Notes: generated by a model not told the origin, from the letters alone. A stretch of DNA of 23,871 bases from JACDAN01 sp036380355 (GCA_036380355.1 DASVEW010000024.1:1-23871), one strand, 5' to 3'. Shown: positions 9,807 through 16,774, counted from the first letter of the stretch. Numbers and translations are program-made.

Positions 9807-10828
9807 TGCTCGGAATCGCAGTCGTCGGCCTGGGCTACTGGGGCCCGAACCTCGTCAGGAACCTCCACGAGGTCGAGGACGCCCGCCCCGAGCTCGTCTG
9901 CGACCTCCGTCCCGACGCGCTCGACGCGGTCGCCCGCCGCTACCCCGCCGTGCGCACGACGACCGACTTCGACGCCGTGCTCGCCGACGGCGCCGTCGAC
10001 GCGGTCGCGATCGCGACGCCCGTCTCGTCCCATTTCGAGCTCGCTGCGCGCGCGCTCGAGGCCGGCAAGCACGTGTTCGTCGAGAAGCCGCTCACCGCTT
10101 CCTCGGACGAGGCGCTCGAGCTGATCGAGCTCGCGGACCACCACGGCCTCGTGCTGATGCCGGGCCACACGTTCCTCTACAGCCCGCCCGTCAACATGAT
10201 CCGGTCGCTGATCGCGGACGGCGAGCTGGGCGAGATCTACTTCGTCTCGACGAGCCGCGTGAACCTCGGGCTGCACCAGTCCGACGTCAGCGTCGCCTGG
10301 GATCTCGGACCGCACGACTTCTCGATCCTCCGCTACTGGCTCGGCGAGACGCCGTCGCACGCGAGCGCCCTCAGCCGCGGCTGCGTGATCCCGGACATCC
10401 CGGACGTCGCCTTCATCGACCTGGAGTTCCCGTCCGGCACCGTGGCCCACGTCGAGCTCTCCTGGCTCGCGCCCAGCAAGCTCCGCCGGACGACGATTGT
10501 CGGCTCGCAGAAGATGATCGTCTACGACGACACCTCGAACGAGCCGGTCCGCGTCTTCGACTCCGGGGTCATGCTCCGGGACCCGGAGACGTTCGGCGAG
10601 TACAAGCTGACCTACCGGACCGGGGACATCGTTTCCCCGCACCTCGAGGTCGCCGAGCCCCTGCGCCTCGAGCTCGACGACTTCGCACAGGCGATCCGCA
10701 CCGGCTCGACGCCGCGCTCCTCGCGCGAGCTGGGCCTCGAGGTCGTCCGGATGATCGAGGCCGTCGACGACTCGCTGGAGCGGAGCGGCGCCCGGGTGGA
10801 GGTCGGCGCAGAGCGGAGCCTCGCGTGA
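9806..10828 (+). CDS. Gfo/Idh/MocA family oxidoreductase
   Basis: This is a 340-aa NAD(P)-dependent sugar oxidoreductase, typically acting on a nucleotide sugar or inositol. The N-terminal Rossmann fold begins with GLGYWGPNLVRN (residues 8-19). The family EKP motif lies at 93-95 (FVEKPLT) and the WDLGPHDFSILRYWLG segment carries the usual catalytic Asp/His region. ATG 9806 overlaps the preceding stop as TGATG, and the enzyme starts at once with the dinucleotide-binding strand, so longer upstream starts are rejected. Coupling to the sugar transferase suggests that it prepares a modified sugar for the same glycan. The exact reaction cannot be assigned. Confidence 0.92.
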   Translation: MLGIAVVGLGYWGPNLVRNLHEVEDARPELVCDLRPDALDAVARRYPAVRTTTDFDAVLADGAVDAVAIATPVSSHFELAARALEAGKHVFVEKPLTASSDEALELIELADHHGLVLMPGHTFLYSPPVNMIRSLIADGELGEIYFVSTSRVNLGLHQSDVSVAWDLGPHDFSILRYWLGETPSHASALSRGCVIPDIPDVAFIDLEFPSGTVAHVELSWLAPSKLRRTTIVGSQKMIVYDDTSNEPVRVFDSGVMLRDPETFGEYKLTYRTGDIVSPHLEVAEPLRLELDDFAQAIRTGSTPRSSRELGLEVVRMIEAVDDSLERSGARVEVGAERSLA

Positions 10829-11826
10829 TCGAAGCGGCGGTGCCGCGCCGGCAGGCGCCGGCGCTCCGCATCGTGCCGGCCGAGGGCATCGAGGCGGAGG
10901 ACCTCGTCCGTCGCTTCCGCCGGACGGTCGCCCTCGACGGCGTCTCGCTCTCCGTCGCACCCGGGGAGATTCACGCCCTGCTGGGCCCGAACGGCGCCGG
11001 CAAGACGACGCTCGTCAGGATCCTGTCCGGCGTGATCGCCCCGACGAGCGGCACCGTCCGCGTCGCGGGGCTGAGCGCGAGGGCCAACTCCCGCCACCTG
11101 CGGTCGCTGATCGGCATCGTCCCGTCGGGCGACAGGACCTTCTACCTCCGCATCTCCGGGCTGGAGAACCTCCTCTTCTTCGCGCGGATGCACGGCCTGC
11201 GCCGCCGCGAGGCGGCCGCCCGGGCCGGCGAGGTCCTCGAGCACGTCGGGCTCGCGGACGCCGCGCGTAAGCGGGTGGGGGAGTACTCGCACGGGATGCA
11301 GAAGCGCCTCTCCGTCGCGCGCGCCCTCCTCACCGAGCCCAAGGTGCTCCTCGTGGACGAGGCGACTCATGATCTCGACCCGGAGGGCACCCGGCGCGTC
11401 CAGCGGCTCGTCGCCGAGACGGCCGAACGGGGTGCGGCGGTTCTGTGGGCGACGCAGCGGCTGGAGGAGATCCGCGGCTTCGCGAGGACGGTGACGCTGG
11501 TCGACCACGGGAAGGTGCGGTTCCAGGGCTCGGTTCCCCGCCTGCTCGAGCACTCGACGCCGCGGCGCTACGTCGTCCGGCTCCGGAACGGCCGGCCCGG
11601 CGACATCGAGCTGCAGGAGGCGCAGCGGGCCCTCGGGCGGACCGCCCGCATCACCCCGCCGATCGAGCCGGGCTCGGAGCACCACGTCGTGGCGCTGGCG
11701 GAGGGCGCGATCCTCGGCGACGCCGTCGCCGCGCTCGCCGGCGCGAGGATCCAGGTGCTCGCCTGCCGCCAGGAGCGCTCGGAGATCGAGGAGGCGTTTC
11801 TCGCGCTCACGGAGCAGCCGAGATGA
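10825..11826 (+). CDS. ABC-2 type transporter ATP-binding protein
   Basis: This 333-aa cytoplasmic ATPase pairs with the permease encoded next. Walker A is GPNGAGKT at residues 54-61, the signature is the divergent YSHGMQKR at 154-161, and Walker B plus D-loop is LLVDEATHDLD at about 175-185. The switch position reads WATQRLEE at about 208-215, so the usual His is Gln. From memory this also occurs in DrrA-like exporters. A C-terminal extension of about 100 residues follows the ATPase core. GTG 10825 overlaps the upstream stop as GTGA; a start further upstream would run into the preceding gene. Position just before the lasso maturation genes suggests it powers export of, and possibly immunity to, the product. 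Export of a glycan is the alternative. Confidence 0.92.
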   Translation: MIEAAVPRRQAPALRIVPAEGIEAEDLVRRFRRTVALDGVSLSVAPGEIHALLGPNGAGKTTLVRILSGVIAPTSGTVRVAGLSARANSRHLRSLIGIVPSGDRTFYLRISGLENLLFFARMHGLRRREAAARAGEVLEHVGLADAARKRVGEYSHGMQKRLSVARALLTEPKVLLVDEATHDLDPEGTRRVQRLVAETAERGAAVLWATQRLEEIRGFARTVTLVDHGKVRFQGSVPRLLEHSTPRRYVVRLRNGRPGDIELQEAQRALGRTARITPPIEPGSEHHVVALAEGAILGDAVAALAGARIQVLACRQERSEIEEAFLALTEQPR

Positions 11827-12647
11827 CCGCCTTCGCGGCCGAGGCGCTCAAGCTTCCGGCCTTCGTCCGCCGCGACTTCCTGATCGCGTGGAGCTACCGG
11901 ATGTCGTTCGTGACCGACCTGATCGGCCTCGTCGGCCAGGCGCTCGTCTTCTACTTCGTCAGCCAGCTCGTCGACCCGAGCAAGCTCCCGACCTTCGAGG
12001 GCACCCAGGTCACCTACCTGGAGTTCGCGACCGTCGGGATGCTCCTCGGCGGCTTGATCCACTTCGGGATGCAGAACGTTGCCACCGCGATTCGCAACGA
12101 GCAGCTGATGGGGACGCTGGAATCGCTTCTCGTCACGCCGACGTCGCCGAACACAGTCCAGCTCGGGTCCGTCTCGTTCGTCTTCCTCTACATCCCGATC
12201 CGGATCGTGCTGCTCGTGGGCGTGTTGGCACTCGCCTTCGGCCTGGACTTCCAGGCGTCCGGGATCCTCCCCGCCCTCGCGCTGCTCGTCGTCTTCATGC
12301 CGTTCGTCTGGGGGCTCGGCGTCGCCAGCGCGGCCGCGATCGTCACTTTCAGGCGCGGTGCCGGGCTCGTCGGGATGGGCACGCTCTTCCTCGCCTTCGT
12401 CTCCGGGCTCTACTTCCCGATCGAGCTGCTCCCGGACTGGCTGACGGCCATCGCCGAGCACAACCCGATCGCGGTTGCAGTCGACGGGATGCGCGACGCA
12501 CTGCTCGGCGGGGCCGGGTGGTCCGACGTCGCGCCGTCGCTGCTCCTCCTCGCGCCGCTGGCGCTCGCGACGCTCTTCGCCGGTCTCGTCGCGTTCAAGC
12601 TGGCGCTCGGGCGGGAGCGCCGTCTGGGAACCGTCGGGCTCTACTGA
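11823..12647 (+). CDS. ABC-2 type transporter permease
   Basis: This 274-aa integral membrane protein has about six hydrophobic helices: residues ~35-55 (DLIGLVGQALVFYFV), a pair around 78-92 and 122-145, one at 150-170, one near 185-205 and a last one near 245-265. It shows the ABC-2 family pattern, including the loop with EQLMGTLESLLVTPTSP in the intracellular coupling region and LYFPIELLPDWL before the final helices. It overlaps the ATPase by ATGA and the nucleotidyltransferase by TGATG. It is predicted to form a homodimeric export channel with the ATPase. The substrate is inferred from context to be the mature lasso peptide, not shown. Confidence 0.9.
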   Translation: MTAFAAEALKLPAFVRRDFLIAWSYRMSFVTDLIGLVGQALVFYFVSQLVDPSKLPTFEGTQVTYLEFATVGMLLGGLIHFGMQNVATAIRNEQLMGTLESLLVTPTSPNTVQLGSVSFVFLYIPIRIVLLVGVLALAFGLDFQASGILPALALLVVFMPFVWGLGVASAAAIVTFRRGAGLVGMGTLFLAFVSGLYFPIELLPDWLTAIAEHNPIAVAVDGMRDALLGGAGWSDVAPSLLLLAPLALATLFAGLVAFKLALGRERRLGTVGLY

Positions 12648-13738
12648 TGGCGAGCTGGGCCCACAACGACCCTCGCTCGACGCGGCTTGCCGGCGGCGCC
12701 TCCGGCGTCGCGACGGCGCAGCGGCAGGGGCTCTGGGCCGCGGTCGACGAGCTGATCGACCGCGCCACGAGCCTGCCCGACCTCGAGTTTCACCGGCTCC
12801 ACCTGCTTGCAGCGCGGCGTTGGCGCGCGACAGGACGTCTCGTGCCGCGCAACCTGCGCGACGCCGAGCGCAGCTCCGCGATCCTCAGCCTCGTCGCGCC
12901 CGCCGTCCTCAAGAAGGCACGTGAAGCCTACGACCGGACGATTGTGCTGATGAAGGGGCCCGAGATCGCCTGCAAGTATCCGGACCCGGCGCTCCGGCCC
13001 TTCGGGGACCTCGACCTGCTCGTGCCCGACGCAGCCGAGGCCCAGCGCGCGCTCCTCGCCGCCGGCTTCGTGCGGACGGGCGCGCCCGAGCTCTACGTGG
13101 ACATCCACCACGTGCAGCCGCTCCAGTGGCCGGGGTCGCCGCTCAGCGTCGAGCTCCACGACCGTCCGAAGTGGATCGACGGCTTGCCGGCGCCGAGCCG
13201 GGCGGAGCTGCTCGCATCCGCGGTCGGCGGCTCGACCGGCGTCCCGGGCGTCCTCGCGCTCTCGCCCGAGCTGCACGCGATCGCGATCGCGGCGCACTCG
13301 TGGGCGCATGCGCCGCTGGCCCGGCTCGGTCACCTCCTCGACCTCGCCGCCGTCACCGACGGCCTCGACCGGGCCGAGCTGGAGCTGATCGCGACGCGCC
13401 TCGGAATCCGGCGCCCCTGGCGGGCGTCGATCGCGGCGAGCGACGCGCTCTTCGCCGACGGGCCTCGCACCCGGCCGCTCCGGCTCTGGGGGCGGAACCT
13501 CGAGGCGGTCCGGGAGCGCACGGTGCTCGAGGCCCACCTCGGCCGCTGGCTGGCGCCCTGGTGGGCGCTGGGCGCCGGCGGCGCGCTGCGGTCGAACGCG
13601 TTCACGCTCTCGCGCGAGCTCTGGCGCCTCGGGGACGAGCCGTGGACGGCCAAGCTCAGGCGGACGAGGCGCGCGCTGCGGCATGCGAGCCGTCGCCTGT
13701 CGGATCATCAGCGAACACTGGGGGAGGAGGGACCATGA
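12647..13738 (+). CDS. NTP_transf_5 nucleotidyltransferase-family protein of the lasso cluster
   Basis: This 363-aa protein belongs to the nucleotidyltransferase-like family (NTP_transf_5) that recurs in lasso-peptide clusters. The diagnostic stretch is LMKGPEIACKYPDPALRPFG (101-120) followed by DLDLLVP (121-127), which carries the metal-binding Asp pair of the nucleotidyltransferase fold. A helical C-terminal half with HSWAHAPL follows. In the pseudomycoidin cluster a relative was, as I recall it, reported to decorate the phosphate placed by the cluster kinase with hexose. Whether this protein adds a nucleotide, a sugar or something else is open. ATG 12647 shares a base with the permease stop. 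Its end overlaps the PqqD-like gene by ATGA. Confidence 0.82.
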   Translation: MASWAHNDPRSTRLAGGASGVATAQRQGLWAAVDELIDRATSLPDLEFHRLHLLAARRWRATGRLVPRNLRDAERSSAILSLVAPAVLKKAREAYDRTIVLMKGPEIACKYPDPALRPFGDLDLLVPDAAEAQRALLAAGFVRTGAPELYVDIHHVQPLQWPGSPLSVELHDRPKWIDGLPAPSRAELLASAVGGSTGVPGVLALSPELHAIAIAAHSWAHAPLARLGHLLDLAAVTDGLDRAELELIATRLGIRRPWRASIAASDALFADGPRTRPLRLWGRNLEAVRERTVLEAHLGRWLAPWWALGAGGALRSNAFTLSRELWRLGDEPWTAKLRRTRRALRHASRRLSDHQRTLGEEGP

Positions 13739-13998
13739 CGCTCAAGCTGCGGGACGACCGTGTCCGGTGGCGGGAGATCGACGACGACGTCGTGGCGGTC
13801 GACATCGACCGGTCGACCTACCTGAGCACGAACGGGAGCGGTGCGCTGCTCTGGATGGAGCTGGTCGGCGGGACGACACGCGAAGCGCTCGTCGAGCGGC
13901 TCGCGCAGGCGTACCTGATCGACAACGATCGAGCCGAGTCCGACGTCGACAGCTTCCTGTCGGACCTGAACGGGCACGGGCTGCTCGAGGAAGCGTGA
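13735..13998 (+). CDS. PqqD-family leader-binding protein (lasso peptide B1)
   Basis: This 87-aa protein has the PqqD fold, a RiPP recognition element that binds the leader of the precursor and presents it to the peptidase and cyclase. The typical pattern is seen: two beta strands with DDDVVAVDIDRSTYLSTNGSG (first 20 at 16-35), then LLWMELVGGTTREALVERL, a helix with the acidic DNDRAESDVDSFLSDL, and a final GLLEEA. The length is normal for a stand-alone B1. A GGGGAGGAGG tract 4 nt before ATG 13735 is a strong ribosome binding site inside the preceding gene, suggesting extra translation of this partner. It overlaps the next gene by GTGA. Confidence 0.9.
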   Translation: MTLKLRDDRVRWREIDDDVVAVDIDRSTYLSTNGSGALLWMELVGGTTREALVERLAQAYLIDNDRAESDVDSFLSDLNGHGLLEEA

Positions 13999-14348
13999 GG
14001 CGCAAGCTCGATCCGGCGTCCCTGCGGGCGGCGTGGTGGGCGCTCGTCGCCTTCCGCCGGACGCGCCGGGCGTTGCGGCGTGAACGGGTGACCGACGTCG
14101 TGGTCGCGCCGCCTCCGGCCTTGCCGGTCCGCGCGGGGCGCGGGGTGCGGGCGGTGCTGCGCCGAGCGGACGCGACGTGCCTCGAGCGCGCGCTCGTCCT
14201 CCAGGCGTGGGAGGCCGCGCACGGGCCGGGTCGCGACGTCGTGATCGGGGTGAAGGGCGGCGAGAAGCTGGCGGCCCATGCCTGGCTCGACGGCGAGGCG
14301 GACGGCGGGCTCGCCTATGAGGAATTGATGAGGGTGCCGGCGCGATGA
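13995..14348 (+). CDS. Lasso peptide biosynthesis B2 protein (transglutaminase-like leader peptidase)
   Basis: This 117-aa cysteine protease is predicted to cut the leader from the lasso precursor. The catalytic Cys is C62 in ATCLERALVLQ, the His is H95 in AAHAWLDG, and a following Asp (D99 or D103) completes the triad. This is the hallmark order and spacing of stand-alone B2 proteins from actinobacteria. The start is GTG 13995, overlapping the B1 stop as GTGA; the longer upstream frame is a shadow of the nucleotidyltransferase and B1 genes. The stop overlaps the cyclase as ATGA. B1 and B2 encoded as separate neighbours is the usual split arrangement in Gram-positive lasso systems. Confidence 0.9.
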   Translation: MRRKLDPASLRAAWWALVAFRRTRRALRRERVTDVVVAPPPALPVRAGRGVRAVLRRADATCLERALVLQAWEAAHGPGRDVVIGVKGGEKLAAHAWLDGEADGGLAYEELMRVPAR

Positions 14349-15529
14349 CCGGCGCGCTGAGCCCGCTGGAGGTCGCCTCGGGGCTCGTCTTCGGCTTCGC
14401 GGCGCCCGAGGAGCTGCCGCAGGCGTTGGAGGTTGGGACGCCGCTCGAGGCGCTCGAGCGGGCGATCCTGCCGGCGCTGCTTCGCCCGCCCTGTCTCGTC
14501 AGCTTCTCGGGAGGCCGCGACTCGTCGACGATCCTCGCCGCCGCCGTGCGGCTCGCGCGGCGCGAGGGGCTCGAGCTCCCGGTCCCGGCGACCAACCGCT
14601 TCCCCGTTGCCGAGGGCTCGCAGGAGACGGAGTGGCAGGAGCAGGTCGTGATCCACCTCGGCCTCACGGACTGGGTGCGGTTCGAGTTCACCGACGAGCT
14701 CGACAACGTCGGGCCGGTCGCGGCGCGCGTCCTCCTCCACCACGGCCTGCTCTGGCCTTTCAATGCGCACTTCCACGCCCCGCTGCTGGACGAGGCGTTC
14801 GGCGGCTCGCTCCTGACGGGCGTGGGCGGCGACGAGGCCCTGGGGATTCCCCGCTGGGCCCGCGCGGCGGCGGTGCTCTCGGGGCGCGCGCAGCTGCGCC
14901 CTCGCGACATCCTCGCGCTGGGCCTTGCCTTCTCCCCGCCGTTCGTCCGGCGCGCAGTCCTTTCGCGCCGCGATCCCGTCCTGCTGCCGTGGCTGCGCCC
15001 GGCCGCCCAGCGGGAGGTGTGGTCGCAGTGGGTGGCGGGGACCGCCGGCCAGCCCGTGCGCTGGGAGCGGCGGTTCGCGTGGTGGCGCGGGACCCGCTAT
15101 TTGAAGGTCGGCATGGAGTCGCTCGCCCGACTCGCCTGCGATTTGCGGGTGGAGGTTCACCACCCGTTTGTCGACGCATGCTTCTCGGCCGCGATCGCCG
15201 CGCTACCCGCCGAAGACCGCTTCCTCAACCGGACGCAGGCGATGCGGTCGCTGTTCGGAGACCTCCTCCCTGAGGAGCTCCTCTCGCGCCGCACGAAGTC
15301 CGCCTTCGACGAGGCCTTCTGGAGCACGCACAGCCGGGCCTTCGCCGCCGGGTGGGACGGGCGGGGCGTGGACGAGGAGCTGATCGATCCCGTGGCCCTC
15401 AAACGTCTCTGGGACGGGCCGGCGCCGGACGCCCGCACCTTCCTCCTCCTGCAGTCGCTCTGGCTTGTGGAGCAGCGCGCCGGCCTACCGGCTCGCGAGC
15501 TCGAGCAGGCAGTCGGCGGCGTCGGGTAG
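14345..15529 (+). CDS. Asparagine-synthetase-like lasso cyclase (C protein), lacking the glutaminase domain
   Basis: This 394-aa ATP-dependent enzyme is predicted to adenylate an Asp or Glu side chain in the precursor and close the macrolactam ring. The PP-loop is SFSGGRDSS at 53-61, the second nucleotide motif is GVGGDEALG at 159-167, and VHHPFVDACF with later RRTKSAF are typical of the asparagine synthase fold. Lasso cyclases and asparagine synthetases of about 600 aa normally carry an N-terminal class-II glutaminase-like domain; only about 50 residues precede the PP-loop here. The start is fixed by the ATGA overlap with B2, so this looks genuine and not a missed start. The last 45 nt overlap the convergent kinase gene. 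Confidence 0.88.
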   Translation: MTGALSPLEVASGLVFGFAAPEELPQALEVGTPLEALERAILPALLRPPCLVSFSGGRDSSTILAAAVRLARREGLELPVPATNRFPVAEGSQETEWQEQVVIHLGLTDWVRFEFTDELDNVGPVAARVLLHHGLLWPFNAHFHAPLLDEAFGGSLLTGVGGDEALGIPRWARAAAVLSGRAQLRPRDILALGLAFSPPFVRRAVLSRRDPVLLPWLRPAAQREVWSQWVAGTAGQPVRWERRFAWWRGTRYLKVGMESLARLACDLRVEVHHPFVDACFSAAIAALPAEDRFLNRTQAMRSLFGDLLPEELLSRRTKSAFDEAFWSTHSRAFAAGWDGRGVDEELIDPVALKRLWDGPAPDARTFLLLQSLWLVEQRAGLPARELEQAVGGVG

Positions 15530-16327
15530 CGAATCCCACACCCGCGGACGGCGGAGCTCCCACGCCGGCAGCGCGGCGAGCTCGAGCAGCGCCGAAGGAT
15601 CCCGCGAGGGGAGTCGCGCGCCCCGGTGCTGGAGCAGGCTGCCGATGCGCTGCCCGCCCCGCAGCGGCTCCGCCCCCACGCGGTCCCCCCAGTCCAGGAA
15701 GACCCATCCCTTCAGCTCGAGGCCCTGCCGGACGGGCCCCAGCCGGACTCGCCAGCGCGGCCGCGCGCCGGCGACGCCGATCGCCTCCCCGACTCCGAGC
15801 AGCTCGGCGGAATCCTCCCGGAGGTCGATGGAGCGCGGGCCGGCGAACGCCCGGCCGCCCTCGAGCACGAGCATGTCGTCGCAGACGACCTCCGTCCCGT
15901 GGGAGGCGAGCCAGGCGAGCGTCGAGCTCTTGCCGCTCTCTCGGTCGCCCACGACGCCCCAGACCCCGCCGTTCACGACGACCGCGCCCGCGTGAACGCT
16001 TTCGCGGCCGGTCCAGTGCGCCATCACGGCGGCGACGGGCGAGAGGTAGGGATGCACGAGCTCCTCGTCGCGAAGCTCCCGTGGGACGACGAACACGACC
16101 TGCTCCGCCGCCCGATCGATCTCGATGTGCCCGCCGGTCCGGAGTCGCAGCAGGGCGCTCTCCTCGCGGACCCACTCGTGCTCCACGGACGACTCCCCGA
16201 GCCGCCATGCGAGCTCGATTGCGGGCCAGCCGGGCTCAGCTTCGACCAGGAGGTCGCGGGCTGCGTCGACACCCCGTACACGCAGGCCGTAGGCGCCGCG
16301 AGGCTGGGCACGATCCGCGGCAGCCAC
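15485..16327 (-). CDS. HprK-like kinase of the lasso cluster (candidate lasso-peptide kinase)
   Basis: This 280-aa protein resembles the C-terminal half of HPr kinase/phosphorylase. It has SVHAGAVV at 110-117, a P-loop GVVGDRESGKSS at 124-135 and VVCDDMLVL at 147-155, the acidic motif used by HprK. A beta-rich N-terminal 100 residues replace the HprK N domain. Homologues in paeninodin-type clusters (PadeK, ThcoK) phosphorylate the C-terminal Ser of the precursor. Here both precursors have Ser as the penultimate residue, the likely target. The start is GTG 16325-16327. TAACGT just upstream (16335-16340) could be a -10, leaving almost no leader. The gene runs divergently from the precursors and tail-to-tail into the cyclase. 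Confidence 0.85.
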   Translation of the reverse strand: MAAADRAQPRGAYGLRVRGVDAARDLLVEAEPGWPAIELAWRLGESSVEHEWVREESALLRLRTGGHIEIDRAAEQVVFVVPRELRDEELVHPYLSPVAAVMAHWTGRESVHAGAVVVNGGVWGVVGDRESGKSSTLAWLASHGTEVVCDDMLVLEGGRAFAGPRSIDLREDSAELLGVGEAIGVAGARPRWRVRLGPVRQGLELKGWVFLDWGDRVGAEPLRGGQRIGSLLQHRGARLPSRDPSALLELAALPAWELRRPRVWDSLPDAADCLLELASR

Positions 16328-16353
16328 GCCGGAAACGTTAGCCGGATGGCTAG

Positions 16354-16382
16354 TTGTTTCTCGTGCTTCCTGAAGTTACCTT
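16354..16382 (+). promoter_or_regulatory. Promoter for the two precursor genes, apparently leaderless
   Basis: A -35 TTGTTT (16354-16359) and a -10 TACCTT (16377-16382) are separated by exactly 17 nt. Only 6 nt lie between the -10 and ATG 16389, and there is no Shine-Dalgarno sequence, so transcription probably begins at or within a base of the start codon. The 61-nt gap between the divergent kinase and precursor starts must hold both control regions. Confidence 0.6.
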
Positions 16383-16388
16383 GTGTCC

Positions 16389-16550
16389 ATGGGGTTCAAG
16401 GACCATGTGCAGCTAAGGCATTCGTACGAGCCGCCGTCCCTGAAGGTCATCGGCTCCGTGCACGAGCTGACGCTCCAGGACAAGAAGTCCGGAGCGTCCG
16501 ACGGCTACTTCCTGCTGACGGTCGGGCCGATCACGAACGCGTCTCCGTAA
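16389..16550 (+). CDS. Lasso-type RiPP precursor peptide A1
   Basis: This 53-aa peptide has the classic lasso leader layout: YEPP at 13-16, the conserved Gly 22 in VIGSV, and the conserved Thr 28 in HELT. If cleavage falls one residue after that Thr, as in studied lasso peptides, the 24-residue core begins QDKKSGASDGYF and ends GPITNASP. The Asp of ASDG is then core residue 9, giving a 9-residue macrolactam ring with Gln 1. Gln as residue 1 is uncommon. The tail carries Ser just before the final Pro, a possible site for the cluster kinase. There is no ribosome binding site; see the leaderless promoter. A2 follows after 10 nt. Function is predicted from the leader and the neighbouring genes. 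Confidence 0.88.
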   Translation: MGFKDHVQLRHSYEPPSLKVIGSVHELTLQDKKSGASDGYFLLTVGPITNASP

Positions 16551-16556
16551 GGGGGG
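16551..16556 (+). promoter_or_regulatory. Ribosome binding site of precursor A2
   Basis: GGGGGG directly after the A1 stop TAA (16548-16550) sits 4 nt before GTG 16561 and fixes that start. No promoter fits between A1 and A2, so they are read from one transcript. Confidence 0.55.
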
Positions 16557-16560
16557 TCAG

Positions 16561-16719
16561 GTGGACAAGGAACAGCACGACGGGGTCGAGACGTACGAGG
16601 CGCCGTCCGTCGAGGTCGTCGGCTCGGTCTACGACGTCACCGGGGACATCAACAAGCAGTTCCAGGCGTCCGACGGGCTGACGTTCATGGGCACCCCGAT
16701 CGGGAACGCCTCGCCCTAG
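16561..16719 (+). CDS. Lasso-type RiPP precursor peptide A2
   Basis: This 52-aa paralogue of A1 has leader marks YEAP at 12-15, Gly 21 in VVGSV and Thr 27 in YDVT. Exactly 25 residues follow that Thr, as in A1, and the end again reads ASDG...TPIGNASP. If cleavage follows Thr plus one residue, the core begins DINKQFQASDGLTF. The ASDG Asp then falls at residue 10, and residues 7-9 (Gln, Ala, Ser) hold no Asp or Glu. This breaks the known 7-9 residue ring rule unless cleavage is one residue later, giving Ile 1 and ring Asp 9. Start is GTG 16561 with a G-rich ribosome binding site. Conserved tail plus variable ring points to a duplicated and diversified pair. Confidence 0.85.
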   Translation: MDKEQHDGVETYEAPSVEVVGSVYDVTGDINKQFQASDGLTFMGTPIGNASP

Positions 16720-16746
16720 GCGAGGAGCGGCCCGCAAAGAGTTTCG

Positions 16747-16770
16747 AGGAGAGCGCGCGAGCGCTCTCTT
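16747..16770. terminator. GNRA-capped hairpin between convergent precursor and aldo/keto reductase genes
   Basis: The arms AGAGCGC and GCGCTCT pair perfectly around a GCGA tetraloop (16757-16760), with outer pairs extending the stem to about 10 bp. It lies between the A2 stop and the stop of the minus-strand reductase. There is no long T tract, so it is a hairpin terminator that could work on both strands. Confidence 0.65.
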
Positions 16771-16774
16771 CTCG

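Noticed and set aside
16024..16311. Alternative minus-strand frame within the kinase gene
   Set aside because: Ser/Arg-rich translation with no motif, whereas the kinase frame has a P-loop and the HprK acidic motif.
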